Source of the DNA: Siphlonurus alternatus | Lineage: Eukaryota > Arthropoda > Insecta > Ephemeroptera > Siphlonuridae | Assembly (NCBI GenBank): GCA_949825025.1 | Contig: OX463778.1 | Span: 14,098,171 to 14,162,170 of the forward strand | Length of the DNA stretch: 64,000 nucleotides | Direction: 5' to 3' | Shown: positions 25,540-39,092 of the stretch, in pieces | How the letters are laid out: each line of letters opens with the position of its first letter | Position numbering within the stretch: position 1 is the stretch's first letter | The notes under the pieces: model-generated | Databases searched by the model: none | Seen by the model: only the letters and a program-made list of their open reading frames with translations | Told to the model about the DNA's origin: nothing | Made by a program: the position numbers and the translations under genes

Positions 25540-25700
25540 TACTTTACGTTGTCCAGACTATAATAAAATGAGCGTGGCTGCCACAGAAGCCGCGGCGGCG
25601 CGACGTATCATTGTTGTGGGCAGATGTTATGATGGCTGTTCTATTGTAGCCGCGGCGTGTCGAATGGCCAAGGTGTGCTGGCACGAATCAAACTTCTCAT
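25540..25700. promoter_or_regulatory. GC island, candidate regulatory element
   Basis: Contains GAAGCCGCGGCGGCGCGACG and two Sox-type words (CATTGTTG, CTATTGT), plus a second AGCCGCGGCG. No coding pattern. Confidence 0.33.
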
Positions 25701-25940
25701 CCCCCCCTTTTCTATCTCTCCATACCGCCAATAAAGCTGATATTATTATATACTTGTGACGATGCCGCTATCATGATAATACTTGGCGGCGGCGCGAGCG
25801 AGCGAGAGAGAGAGAGAGCATGTATAGGCAAGCATTTTGGGTCCATTGCAAAGCCTCAAGGGCTTCTAATTGTCTTTGCGCTTTGTTCGTTTGCCACAGC
25901 GGGAATCTGATTACTACTAAACAAAAATAAAAATAATATA

Positions 25941-25942
<2 letters not shown>

Positions 25943-26017
<75 letters not shown>
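25943..26017. repeat. (TA)n microsatellite
   Basis: TA repeat producing false IYIY frames. Confidence 0.95.
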
Positions 26018-26022
<5 letters not shown>

Positions 26023-26589
26023 ACAGATGGATAGATTTATAGTTTTGTATTCTCATCATATGAAATCATTTTTTTTTTTAACTCATCATTCAAAAGAAAC
26101 ATATTATTAGAAGGAAAATTTTCTTATTATATTCAACTTTTATAGAGAGAGAGAGAAAGATGCAACTTAGGGATGACAATTTGCCAGATTAGATTTATTG
26201 TGAGAACTTGAAGCGTGACGAATTTTGGTGGGAATGAAAGAATTTATTTAGTTCACCCTTCGACGGTCTAGAACACAATAAAAATATATAAGAAATTGAA
26301 CAAAAGATATTAATATAACTCATCAGAAATCACATTAAAATGATTATGTTCACAATAAATGTGTGAAAACTTGCAATCTGCTGCTGAATTTTGATAATAA
26401 ATTATATTTTCTTTCTTTTTTTTTTTTTCTAAAACACAATTAATTTTTTTATTTAGTATTGAGACAAAAAAAAAAGTATTCCGTTCATACAACTGTATAT
26501 CATAATCATAGAAATGTTGACCTCAATATTAATCACTTGTCATGTAAACAAGTCATGTTTGTTTGTCCCAAAATAATTTTACTTTAATT

Positions 26590-26770
26590 GGATCACATAG
26601 GGGGAGGAGACTCCCACGCACGTCTCGACCAATCACAAAGAAGCAGGATGTTGTTATCACGGTCACGTGACTTGTGTGACGTCACAATGTGACACCAACA
26701 TGGTGGTCGTATAGCAAGTCGCGGTGTCACCAAGTTTCGTAGTGTTTTTGTCACCCACAACATGTGGCAC
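26590..26770. promoter_or_regulatory. Promoter-like island
   Basis: In about 80 bp there are a CCAAT-type box (GACCAATCAC), an E-box palindrome (GGTCACGTGAC) and a CRE (TGACGTCA), followed by several GTGAC and GTCAC words. This mix is typical of broad promoters. No gene is assigned; it could serve the minus-strand BTB gene or be an enhancer. Confidence 0.4.
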
Positions 26771-28207
26771 CACAGAGTATAATATACAGTATATAGCTAT
26801 ATGTATACTGTATATGCATTGGATATTGGATACTTTATGATGGAACTTATTCCTCAGAAGTTAATCTGGATCGATTGCCATGTCTCAAATTAGTCAAAAT
26901 AATTAAGACAAATATTTTCAAAAAAATCTGGGAGAAAAACAATATTTAAACATGTAGTCATTTTACAAATATAAATCATAAATATAAATAAATATAAATC
27001 ATAAATATAAATATATAAATAAATATAAGTTATTTAGAATATCGATTTTTCATTGAAATACAATTTATTTTTTATTGTTTTTTATTATTTGAATTATTTC
27101 TAATAGGAAATAATTTTACTGTATACATGCACTAATATACACAAACATATTAGAATTTTTTGTATCATTACTAAGCACTAAACATAACATTGCATTCATT
27201 GTTCTCTTTGTTCTCGTATATTATATATGCTATAATATCATTCACGGGAAAGATTTAAATTTCATTTTTTTTTTTATTACAAAATTTACAATCTATTGAT
27301 TTTCTAGAACACATTTTTTATGAATCAATACATCACTCAGCATATATACACACCGTGTATATGGACAAAAGAATGATATCTTTGTAAAATATAATGAAGA
27401 AGCCTGAAAAGTCATCGAATAACTGAAAATGTAATTTCCATGAGGCTAATGAAGTTTCCTCAAGAGGTCACCATGCGCTTTGTTGAGGATAGCAAACTTC
27501 AATTCGAAGTTCGGATCAAGGAACGGCAAAATCGATGTGCCCATGCATGCACGAGGAAGTATCGCTGATATTCGTTTTTCACATAATGAAATGCTATATA
27601 TAAATATATAACAAAATAACCACTAACGCTATCATTATTATGTAATATAATATATTACGCGTATAAGGTCAAAAGTCACATTAAAAAATTATAAAATATG
27701 AGCCTTATTGAAAATTCACTGGGCAGGAAACGCTGCACCTATCGTTGCCGCGGACAAATGGAAATGTAAACTGTCCTGCATGTAAATTGTCTTGATGTAA
27801 TGGGGGACAAGCTGTTATTGATTTTTGATGAAATAAATTCCGCAACTATAAGTTTATGTTATGTTATACGTATACTTTATATAGGTTTATTGTTCCGTAA
27901 CTTCAATTTAATTTCTTGATAAACACAATTATTTTAAAAATTAAATGTAACATTTTCTGCTTATTAAGATACTGGTTTGAAACTGTAATACATGCATGGT
28001 CGTTTAATAAATATAATTTATTATCTAATGCATGCATGTATATAGTGCAGTAGTGCATATATATATTTAAAATGTGGCATTTCTCCAACTTCCTATTATA
28101 AAATGTCAAGTTTATTGTTTGTTTGATTGTTATTTTTTTCTTACTTACAAGTGTATATTTAGAGTCGATATAGTATTAACACTGACTATAATTATTTTAT
28201 TCTCATA
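26771..28207. other. AT-rich stretch without a gene
   Basis: Contains a run of AAATATAAATC-type short repeats at 26970-27030 and a mildly GC-richer piece at 27455-27560. No exon was recognised. Confidence 0.4.
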
Positions 28208-28755
28208 ATGGGGAATTCTCCTACATTTATTTTAATTTTTTTTCGGATGCTCTATGCCTTGAAATTAAATGTCCTAAAACAAAAAAGATTCAATTTTCAA
28301 AATTGGAGGCATGGGAATTTTTTAAAAATCTTCCCCCTTTTGAATTTAGCGCCAAAACGTGACGTAGAAACTGCCTAGCAGGCAAAATTTTCCGGCAATA
28401 AATTTATATTTTTGATTATCACTCTTAAAGTAAACTGATATTAGAGAAAAAACTATTGATACTAGGGTAGAAAAACCTGCTGATTTCGATCTTGTAACTA
28501 AAATTTATAGCCAATGACTCCTTGACGCTCAAACTATGATATCAGGCAGTTGTTGTGTGTTAACTAGGGAGTTCCTACGTCACAATTTTCAGGTTTGCGC
28601 GCGGGTTGCATACTTTGCCCCTATTCTAATAATCCCTTCAGAGTCCCCAAACTTGAGTTAAAAAAGTTGAAACTTAAGTCAAACTTATTGTTAATATGTA
28701 CCCTATCATAATATAGTAGTTAAATTAAAATTTGAGTTGTAAGAGAATTCCCCAT
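28208..28755 (+). mobile_element. 548-bp inverted-end element, copy 1
   Basis: Starts ATGGGGAATTCTCCTACA and ends TTGTAAGAGAATTCCCCAT, so the terminal inverted repeat is ATGGGGAATTCTC. Copy 2 at 61023-61570 has the same length and orientation and differs by only a handful of bases. No coding capacity. The target duplication is unclear. Confidence 0.9.
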
Positions 28756-29626
28756 TCATTATATTCATACTACATGCAGTCCATGCATATGAATATTAAC
28801 CCGATAAAATCAATATTCAAATACTGTAGTGAAGCATTCATATTGCATGAGATTGGTAATATTTTGTAAACAATTTTACTTTCCTATATATATAATATAT
28901 ATACATATATAGCAAGCACCTTTTGCTCACAGCATAAATCTTTCACATTTTATAATCTGAACCTCTTGGAGTTATATTTCACATATGATAAATAAATTCA
29001 AAACCACAGCAGCTGTGTAAGGTGACAATAATTCCATTCGTGTTATTCACCTTATATATTATATATTCATTAAAAAGTTATTACTGACATAATGAATATT
29101 TTATTAACTTCATAAGAAAAATTAATTATTTTTTTTCCTCCACATATTTTATAATGATACTGCCGACAGCAACAAAAAATTCACAACAAAGATGCATGAT
29201 TGTTGTCAGTTTTTTTGGTAACATGCTGTTTTTCATATTTTTTTGTTTAAATCTAGATTAAAATTAACATTCTTAATGACATAATTATCATTTTTATACT
29301 TTTGTTTTACTTGATTATATATAATGATAAAAGTATTATATTTATGATATAGAAACTAAACAGTTCATACGTCAAAATTTTTATAAAATATTTTTTCCAT
29401 TTCACCAACAATACAATAAGAAATGAAATCTTCTATATAATATGTTCATCTCACACAATAATTTGCTCGGTGAATATAAATGTGCAATGTATTATAAGAC
29501 CCCCCATAATACAAAAATTTTTGCTTGGAGGTTATATAGTACAGATATGACTTCCCACGATCAAATCAGTAAAATTTTAATACACATATCCTTTTTTTTT
29601 ATTTTGTTCATTTTCCTGGGAACGAT

Positions 29627-29767
29627 ATGGCACAAAGAAATAACGCGGACGACTTTTACTTCCCTATAAGACCGGAAGAAGGCGTGGTTGGTGATGTAGC
29701 GGTCCCCTCTACTATATACCGGGGTCTTATTGTACCGTCCAAGACGCACAATCAAGGTGCCAATTAA
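29627..29767 (+). CDS. Possible small ORF, 46 residues, unrecognised
   Basis: ATG at 29627 opens a 46-residue frame (starts MAQRNNADDFYFPIRP, ends SKTHNQGAN) in a GC-richer piece of DNA. The frame is also open upstream for several codons before the ATG. I recognise no family. The words TATAAGACC and GGTCTTAT recur in inverted orientation at 29493, 29667 and 29723, so this may instead be a decayed inverted-repeat element. Treat as weak. Confidence 0.15.
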   Translation: MAQRNNADDFYFPIRPEEGVVGDVAVPSTIYRGLIVPSKTHNQGAN

Positions 29768-32079
29768 CTAAATGCCTCTCGCTTAGGTTCTCACGACTTC
29801 TCTGTTTATAAAAATAGTTGACGACGATTTCCTTGCTGCAGTCAACAGTTTTTATTGTATATAAACTAGACCGGAACCATACGGATCTCTAATTACCACT
29901 AAGCACAGTGTTTGTCATGTAGCTTGTAGTATATTGTATAGTGGTTTATGTTTAGGAAAAGTTTTACATCCTATATCAATTTTAAAAGGACAATATAGAC
30001 GATGAACTTTTAACGTTTTATTTTTTCTCTTATTGATGGAGATATCAACGCACGAATCTAAATTTATATTTTTTATAGAAGATTTTGTGTTATACTCTAC
30101 ATGCAGTCTCTCTGTATGCAAATATTCTGCAAAGTTTTTGTATACCATCATTATTATTTAACGGTGGAATTTAATTAATTTATAAAATGAAATTTTTAAG
30201 ATACAGTAAATAAAATGCATGTTATATTAAAGCATCAAAACAACTAAATATTACAGATTTATATATAAAATTAATCAGAAAATTTGCGATTGCATGGTTA
30301 ATGAAAGAGACAGATATATCAAGATTATAATGTACTCACTAACCCCACCTTTGGTATTATCATCCTTAATATAATTCAAAGACATTGCACTTACTATAGA
30401 GAGGGACTTTAACCAGGGTTATTATGGAGCTTGGACATCTTTCTGGACATCAATTGATATCGGTAATCACGTCTTTAAAATTGTTTTAGTATTTTTTTTT
30501 TCTTATTATTCGTACCTGATTCTACACTGCTTGAATTTTGATTTAATATCATGAAACATTTTAGATTTTTATATTTTATAATATAATAAAAAAAAAATGA
30601 ATCAAAATTATTGCGCGTTGTGATTTCGTGATTAATATAAATGTTTATCAGTCAAGAAATATGACTGCAGTTCCATAATTTTAGAACTCTTGACGTGTGC
30701 GCAGTGGGGGGCTATCAAATTCAGATAACACCGCATTTTTTTAATTTGACTTTAATGTGCTTCTCGTGAATTCTAATCTCGTTCACATAAGAGAATAGAT
30801 TAACCTTCACAACATCAATTCTCATTCATCACACGCATATTATTTCATTATTAATAAGCAGCTCCATTCGTTATATACTGTATGTTAGAGAGTGGGGGAA
30901 ACGTATGCATGATATAGAAATAATGCAAGCTTACAAGTTTTGTCGTTGTTGTTGTTGTTCGATGCAATCATGTAAAGATAAAGGTTTACATGTATGTAAA
31001 TATACATAATATATACATATATATATAACAAAGTAGCACAGATTATTTTTCTTCAAACTGTTTTAAAAAAATGAAATTTATAATATAAAAGAAAGGAAAA
31101 CATTTTTTCAAACTTTAATTATATTTAATAGGCGTTTGTTGTTATTATAAATTTAACTATTTATTACTTTTAATATTAATTTTCATGTCTGCAACTATTT
31201 AAATTAATGTTATAGCTGCATGTAACATTGCATCATATTATAATATGAATTGTTGCTGCATGGACTGATTTGCATAGCAATGCGACGACCGAGATACGAA
31301 TGAAAATCTGTTTTATTAAATTATAATAAAAATATAATTATGACAAATTTATACACGTCACAAATAATCATATATCATAAAAGGAGAGTTTTTTATAAGT
31401 TTTTATTAATTTGAAATAAAAATTAATTTAGCTAATTTGAATATATCATTAATTTTAAACCCTTGCACAAAACAAGCTGCACAAATTAAAAATTCTCCAT
31501 ATGTAGTCTATAGTGAACGTAAATATTATTAATGTTATTAATTTAAATATTATATAAAATGAACTCAAGTTTCGCCTTGCTTTTATAATTTGCATATAAT
31601 TATTAAAATTGGAATTAAAACATTTGAAATTTTCGAGAGACTTCGAGCTATTATAGTCAATATACTGAAAGTCTATTAAAGTTATATATTGTATTTGTTC
31701 TAAATCTCTATTTTAACATAAATACTTATACAGTGAATGGGATCCCCTTTTTTAGTCACCCATTGAGCATGCACATGTATAATTTTTGTATAAAAGTATG
31801 TATTATCTGTTATTTTCTGCTGCAGCTCAATAAACATTTATATTATTATTATTATTATTAACGTATAGTTTGATTTTCTGAAAATTTTATATCAATATAG
31901 AACCTGAAAGAATACAGTGACAATGAAAAGAGGAAAGAACTGGTCTCTATTGACTGCAATACATCCAATGTAAAATATTCAAATAAACAAACTGTACAAA
32001 TTTATACGATGATCGTTTTTATGACTGTTACATGTATTAAAGAGTCATAAAATCTTGTTCTAACAATATTTCAATTGTT
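29768..32079. other. AT-rich stretch without a gene
   Basis: No exon, island or inverted-repeat element was seen in about 2.3 kb. Confidence 0.4.
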
Positions 32080-32440
32080 AAAAGCCATCACCCCGCTGAG
32101 TATACCTGGCAGGGATGCTGTTACAGATAAAATCTGCGAACAGGTATTGTTCTGATATGTCGTTACGTCTTATATGTTGAATTGGCTGTTGACTTGACGA
32201 GGCTGCACGTGGGGCTTGAGACGAGCTGCAGGCGTACCCCAAGGGTCTCTCCACGTCCCCTGTGGAGCTCTCAGCATAGCCCTCCTCCCTGTGAGGGTCG
32301 TCGAGGAGTTTTGAGCGAGACTCGCGCCTGCCGATTCTCTATAACTGTTACATCAACTGTTCTCCTTTGTATTATCAAAGAGTCATTGACAGCAGTTACA
32401 AGCGCATCTGTCCCACTTCAAGTTTTATATCTGAAGTTGT
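32080..32440. promoter_or_regulatory. GC island, candidate regulatory element
   Basis: Longest island of the upstream region. Contains a Zic-like word (CACCCCGCTG near 32089), a TCF-type word next to a TALE-type word (ATCAAAGAGTCATTGACAGC at about 32374-32393) and CACGTGGGG. Frames are open on both strands without consistent splice sites. Confidence 0.38.
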
Positions 32441-33334
32441 GAGGTAATATCTTATGTGCATGTGTGTGGTATTTTTAATGTGACGAATGGAAATCTATAT
32501 CTGTGTTGAGTTGGCAGCCTTATTTGTTAGAAAGAAGAAGGTTGTGAATTATGATTGTATGTTTTGACATAAATATATAATAATGGATCGTATCCATTTT
32601 CTGAATGAAAATTATATTATAAGCTGGGAAACATTTTATTGTATTTTGTAGACTTTGTAATTTTGTATTATTGGTTATTTTCAATTCAGAAAACCTCATC
32701 ATGAATATTTTCTTTTTGCTGTAGTTTTATGTATAGTATAATTATTAATAAAAAAGTTGATTTCTCTTCTTTGCAATTTTATAACATAATATGCTATAAA
32801 ATTCCATCACGGGAAACTTGAAACCGCCAAAAATTATATTAATTTTCTGTAAGATTCAGAAGTCTTGATTGCACTCCATATATAATTATGAATGCGAAGA
32901 GAGCTTGTACGCAATCATTAATTTGACTCGGACAAGTTTTATGGGTGCCATGGAATAAAATAGGACTCGACAATCAAGCGAATGACAAAATATGAGAAAT
33001 GGATTTCTGTTATTTCTGCTGACAAATTAATTATGCATACATTTACCATACATTTACAAGAATTACTTATAATATAAACGAATTTCTTATATATGAGCTA
33101 TTGGTATACAATTAAATGAAAGAAACTACATGCATTTTTATATTATATATTATTTAACGTAATAAACTATTATACATATATTTTTCATTATATTTTATAT
33201 ATAATAATAGTGTATTATAAAAAAAAATAATAAAAAGAGCTGCAGATGTACAATATTTGTTCTCTAACCGTAAATTAAGCCATCAGAAATGCGTTTTCAA
33301 TTCTGACGTTAGTTGCATCACTTTTCTGAATGGT

Positions 33335-33570
33335 CTCTTATATATAGGTAAGCACTGATCAGCGGGACCTCTGAGTCCCGTGGTGCACGTACAGCGCGCG
33401 CCTGAGTGACAGCAGCGGCTCGGCGGGTGCCGTATGACTACGGGAGACCACGCTGATCTCTGACAAAACCACCACGCAGAGTCGCGCATTGTCCGGATCA
33501 CGGCACGGGAGTTCCCGCGTGATTGTAGTATCGAGAATCGCCAAATAACGGGCTCCTTTACCTTATATCC
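33335..33570. promoter_or_regulatory. GC island, candidate regulatory element
   Basis: Contains inverted GGGACCTCTGAGTCCCG, TGAGTGACAGCAGC and GGGAGACCACGCTG. Two overlapping minus-strand frames (33283-33585, 33359-33544) show that openness here reflects base composition. Confidence 0.33.
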
Positions 33571-33866
33571 AGAATGAGCCAACAATAAAAGAAAATGTAA
33601 TAATGAGAAAAAGTCATGTGGATTTAAATAATATGAACTCCATTAAAAAGAAATGTAAAATTTTTGTTATAAAAAAATTACGTCGTTAAATATTTTTTTT
33701 TATTTATTTAATAGAACACGTGTTTGACTTTTATGTGAATAATTTTTATTAGGGACATTTTTTTTATTTTAACCGTTGTAAACATTTCACCATGTCACTT
33801 CATTAAATACTAATATTTAATAGACTTAAAATTTAATAGTCAAATATGTTTTTAATGTATAATATA

Positions 33867-33868
<2 letters not shown>

Positions 33869-33913
<45 letters not shown>
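33869..33913. repeat. (TA)n microsatellite
   Basis: Short TA repeat. Confidence 0.93.
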
Positions 33914-33917
<4 letters not shown>

Positions 33918-34292
33918 ATATGAATGGGACCATAATTGAAATTCATTTGGTTCAAAAACATTCTTCCTTGTGAAATCTGGAACACCATGATTACATTGAC
34001 CGAGTGATGATAACATACATAAATTAATATACTGACTGTCCATGCATGCATGGCTTACTTTTATAGTCATCAAGAATGAAATCGAACAATTGCGGTAAAC
34101 TGGACCGATAAAAATTACTATTATTACAACTCGGTTAGGAAGAGGATGTCATCATGCATACTAGCATGGCATGCAGTATAAAAAAAACTTGCTCTTAATC
34201 GACGTGTTATACATTACCAGCATGTTTAGTAATGTTGAAATTAATATATTCTCGAACTCTTCTGCAGGACAATTTTCACGAATTTTTTTATT

Positions 34293-34543
34293 CCATGTTT
34301 GGATTGAGGACCTCGAGTTATGGTCTTTTTTTTCTTGATTTTTTCCAACCCTAATAACATCCCTCAAAATTGAGGGGAAAGGTATTGTGACGTCATGCAA
34401 CGTCTTTCCCTATGCTTTCGTGTTAAATATTTACATGACTATGATTTCACAACGTTTTGCAGGTGATAGAGGGTTCAAAAAATTTGAAAGGGTATTGAAA
34501 ATAGGAAAATACACAACTCGAGGTCCTCTATCCAAATATGCAA
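34293..34543. mobile_element. Imperfect palindromic MITE
   Basis: TTTGGATTGAGGACCTCGAG on the left is matched by inverted TTTGGATAGAGGACCTCGAG at the right end, with weaker pairing inward. The right end abuts a (TA)n tract. Confidence 0.55.
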
Positions 34544-34544
34544 T

Positions 34545-34545
34545 A

Positions 34546-34641
<96 letters not shown>
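34545..34641. repeat. (TA)n microsatellite
   Basis: About 95 bp of TA repeat. Confidence 0.95.
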
Positions 34642-34642
<1 letters not shown>

Positions 34643-35094
34643 GCACGAAAGTTATAGTACCTCTGCCAGCTCTGCCATGCCTGATGCATGCTTTGTTTAA
34701 GCTGCATTCTGTATAAAATATAGTATACATTTATAGAATAGCTGCATGATGTGCGTGTCCGGCACTCTTTATTGTTCAAGCTCGTAGTTTTGAGATGGGG
34801 GAAAATAATTTAAAAGTTATATAAGACACTTAATCTCAAAAATGAAACTTTCTCATTAAGACATGCAGTAAGGATAATTTCTGATAACTATTTATTATGA
34901 AAAAAACAACACTTTTCCATCTTGGTACCGATACTGATCAATTAAATAGAAGGGTGGTATTTTTTTTTAATTTAAATGGTCAAAATAGGTTTTTAATTCC
35001 TCTATAATATTATACTCTCTACGTGACATTATATTAAACTTTTTAGACTTAATGGGCGGGTGATGTTCTTTTTGTTGTTTTTTTTTTCTCCTTC

Positions 35095-35345
35095 TAAATC
35101 CGCGACTGTTGGTTCTCGATGTTTTTCGGTTCAAGGTATATCACCCTTAATTTTCGTCTGTTATACTTTGATGATGGCGGTGGCGTGAGTGGTGCTAAAC
35201 GGTTTCCTCACGAGCACTTAGTGCGGAAAGTGCTTGCGTATAACTTTTTCAGCCCCCCGCTTGGCGCGGCCCATATCCCGACTCACGACGCGGGCATTAA
35301 CGTTAACGCGATATCGGTGTCACCCCGCGGGCGGCTCCACCAAAA
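35095..35345. promoter_or_regulatory. GC island, candidate regulatory element
   Basis: Contains a Zic-like CCCCCCGCTTGG at 35253-35264, ACGAGCACTTAGTGC and GTTAACGCGATATCGG. Two overlapping plus-strand frames exist, neither with protein-like composition or splice borders. Confidence 0.35.
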
Positions 35346-35888
35346 CGTATAATAATGTCTGCACTCAAATACACAGAGAAAACAACTTAAATTTTATCAT
35401 GTTTTTACCACAAATTTCTATTATATATATAAAATTTCTAAATCATGTATCTGTAAATTTAGGGCACTATTTTTAGAATGTGCATTGGGTGTGTCAGTAA
35501 TTTCAAGTTGCATTCTATATTGCATCAATGACAGTTTACAAGTATACACAATCGTTGATATTGCATGGATATTTAGTTGTATCACTTTTATCTTACCTTT
35601 CAATACCAGAATACCTCATGCTGCATGATAGTAGTTTCAATTCATGTTGGATTACTTGAACTGCAATAGTGGTATATATAATTAAATTTATTACATGACA
35701 TATTTTATGAAATAAATTTGTAAATAACATTTGAAGGTTATTGATGCTTTATTAATACATTATATTTATAAATAGGTATGATATCACGATAAATAATATA
35801 ATTATGCAGCACAGTAAAAAGCCTTTAATATATAGAGACACATTGTAATTTATTACATATAGAAGCCTATTGTTTTTTAAACATAATA

Positions 35889-35889
<1 letters not shown>

Positions 35890-35926
<37 letters not shown>
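35890..35926. repeat. (TA)n microsatellite
   Basis: Short TA repeat. Confidence 0.93.
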
Positions 35927-35931
<5 letters not shown>

Positions 35932-36364
35932 TTGTACCATTATTCATGCATTATTTTATATTATTCTATTGAAATTTAATATAGGATAAGGAATTAAAAG
36001 ATGTGGAAATATATTATATAATACGATATTATAGATATATGACATGTATTGTGTATATATGCTTATAATACACATGTGTATCAAATACATGATGGAGGTA
36101 CATCACAACACAATATTTAAAATAATAATAATCACTCTGATGCTAAAAGTTAAATCTCACTGTCACGTAATCTAATATTATAATTATAGCTTCCATAATG
36201 CTCAAAACAAGTGAACTACACGATATGCAGTATTATATAGAAAAGTTACATATACAACTTGTGAATTTGAAATATTAAAATATTGGTATATATTTATATT
36301 CTATTACACTGTATATATATTATATGATTATCATGTGTGTAATTTTATGATATAACCTGCAGTT

Positions 36365-36605
36365 CGGGGTAAAATTCGTGCCACATACAAACTGCTTATA
36401 CAATGTTCGACGTGCTGGCTCCTCTCAGTGCATGCACGTCAGTTTACATGCAGGGCCGCTTGGCGATCTTCTCAAGTGGTCAGATCGCCACATGCGAGGA
36501 GAGGCTGCGACACTCGACCATCTGGACCACGTTGCTGGTGATCTGTGGAGAGAGTTTGGAGGGTGCAGCATGCAGTATATTATATCAGGGGTCTACTCCG
36601 CCTAC
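36365..36605. promoter_or_regulatory. GC island, regulatory element or minus-strand exon
   Basis: Both strands are unusually open. On the minus strand a pyrimidine-rich acceptor (CAAACTCTCTCCACAG) ends at 36543 and is followed by 20 codons (ITSNVVQMVECRSLSSHVAI) and TGA at 36482-36480, which could be a terminal exon. On the plus strand the island contains GGACCACG and CTGTGGAG words. Neither reading is certain. Confidence 0.3.
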
Positions 36606-37504
36606 TGATTGATAGTGATGCGCTTATATCCAGATTTAGATGCGTGCCTCATTATAATAGACTATAATAATATAAAATATACATACCCACTCTTTATATA
36701 TTTTAGTTCCAATTCATCAGGGAAAAAAATATGAAAGCTTAAAATATTTGCATTCCTCTATTAGTATTTTTTTAAGAACAGAAAAACTGCCATTTCTTTA
36801 CGATGTAATAATAATTAAGTCTGCAATAACAAAAATTACTAAATTGATATGCAGAAAGTTGAAATTGTTTCCTTAATATGCATGAGCATTTCAAAATATT
36901 GTCATCATTTATTAATATACATAACATAATTATATATGTAGCTTTTTTTATGCAATGACATAATATCTAATGAAAGCAAAAAAAAAAGATGCAAAAGTAT
37001 AATAATACACGTCATGCATGCAGGTCCTGATGTATTTGGTCATTTGTTACATTACACAATAGAATCATATAATAACATAATATTATAATTTTAAAAAATA
37101 TCTTAGCATTTTCTCAAGATTCCTCTATTTAAAAAATAATATAATCCTAATAAAATAACATGACCCTTGTTGCTCTTGTACACATAATTACTTTTAACTT
37201 TACAAGTGACAAGAAAATTTAAAAGCATGCTAAGTCCATAACATCTACTATAATATCCATATTGTATAAATAATAAAAGTAGTTGTATAATAAACCTATC
37301 TAAATAATTTCTATAACATAAATATTAGTATATAACATTTTACATAAAGTTTTGAATATAAATTCTAATTTTTACTTAAAAAAATATTTTGTTTTTCTCA
37401 ACGAGTTTTTATATATTATAATTTCCTCATATATTATCATGAAGTCCCATATAGTTTGATATATGCTTTTGTTTGTGTTTCACAACATAGATAATATGTT
37501 GTTA

Positions 37505-37690
37505 TACCCTTAGTTTTACTTTGAGGGTCTTGTACAAGATAAGCCTTGAGGCAACAGGGGGCATATAGGCAACCCATCACACGACGTTATTCTCTCTCTC
37601 ATATCAGCTATATATATATTATATAGCGCCACCCCACGCTGCGCCTTGTGCGATAACTCATTTAACTGCAGCTCTCCAAGTCTGATAGTT
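37505..37690. promoter_or_regulatory. GC-richer island, candidate regulatory element
   Basis: Contains CAACAGGGGGC, GCGCCACCCCACGCTGCGCC and an ACTGCAGCTC word. No coding pattern. Confidence 0.28.
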
Positions 37691-38325
37691 GTAAATAATA
37701 ACATTCTAGATCAACTCTTATTATAAATTTGCTGTTAAGAAAAAAAAAAATAAATTTGATACATTGTTCAAGATTATATAATGCAAGTTTTCTTCTCTCC
37801 TTCTGTATTCATAAATTATATTCTCTGCTTGTTTTTATATTATATATACGATGATCGTTATTATATTATAAATATATTGTTGTTGTATCATAAGTTTAAA
37901 AAAAAAATCTCATAAAATTTGCCCGGGAAAAAAAAAATATTTGATATAAAAATGTCAATAAGTAAATCATTAATTTTAAAGTTTTATTAATATTTTGGAA
38001 TATCCAATAAACAAATCAAATCAAAAATAAACATTAATAAATTAAAAATTGATAACTCGAACTCTATAATGCAAATCACTGCACTGCCACTATATAATAT
38101 ATATATACTGTAGTTACATTAATATGGATAGTGATTTTTTTAAAGATTTATTAAATAAAATAAAAAATCTGTTGCAGTGTATATTCTTTATTAATACATG
38201 GTTTTAAGTTCTTTTAATGGCAACATACAGTATATTTTATTGAAAAATTAATATTGGTTCAACACAAAGACTTTGGTCTTTGATTTAATAATATACATTT
38301 GTTATTTGTTTATATGATATATATA

Positions 38326-39092
38326 GAGCGCGGAAAAAATTCACATTTTTTTCGAAAAATAGGCGCCTAAAAAGTCAACTTATTTTTGGAAAATAGTCTA
38401 CAAAAAAGTCACTTTTTTAAAAAAATAGTCTATAAAAAAGTCAATTTTTTTTATAAAATGCAGCAAAAGGCGTTTCAAAAGTGCTATTTAAAAGAGTGTT
38501 TAAAAGTTTTATTTTTTTTATATTTCTTTACACAGACTTCCCTTAAGTCTTTGTTTCTTTACTTCCTTTTTTTTTTTTTTTTTTTTTTACAATATGAAGA
38601 AAAGAGCTGAAATGCACTACAATATGTCAGAAAGTCACAAAAAGTCATATTTTGTCAAAATAGTCTCAAAATCCAAAAATAGTCTAAATAGTCTTTTTTT
38701 ATAGGCTCATTTTAATCCACTTCCGGAGATCGGTGGACATCCTAAATGTTAGTTTTTTTATTCTATCTATTTTCTATGTCATTTTTTGTTTTATATATGT
38801 GATTATATATATGATATATTATTATTATGATGTAACAGGCTGTTAGCTAGTATCATCTGTTATTTTATTTTATATTGTTTTATTATCATTTTCTATTGTT
38901 CTATTATTCTGTAACTATTATATATGTTTTGTATGTATGTTTTATGTGTTCTATTGTAATGTTTTTCTATAATGTATGTTTCTAGTGCTGTTAATATGTA
39001 CACTTTCTGTGTTTAATAAAAGACTAATAATAAAATGTTAACAAAATAGTCCTCATGTGCACAAATAGGCAAAATGACTTTTTTCCGCGCTC
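38326..39092. mobile_element. TA-flanked inverted-end element
   Basis: Ends are GAGCGCGGAAAAAA and its inverted copy TTTTTTCCGCGCTC, each next to TA (38324-38325 and 39093-39094). Both subterminal parts carry repeats of AAAAGTCA and AATAGTCT words. The interior 38710-39030 resembles a 3' UTR (AATAAAAGACTAATAATAAAA at its end), so it may hold captured or LINE-derived sequence. No protein frame is supported. Confidence 0.75.

Noticed and set aside
35119..35476. Overlapping plus-strand ORFs in a GC island as a gene
   Set aside because: Two different frames are open over the same DNA, with no conserved domain or splice borders; openness follows from GC content.
38326..39092. LINE or SINE insertion as the sole explanation
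   Set aside because: The TA-flanked inverted ends show a DNA-type element. The poly(A)-signal-like interior alone is too weak to call a retrotransposon.
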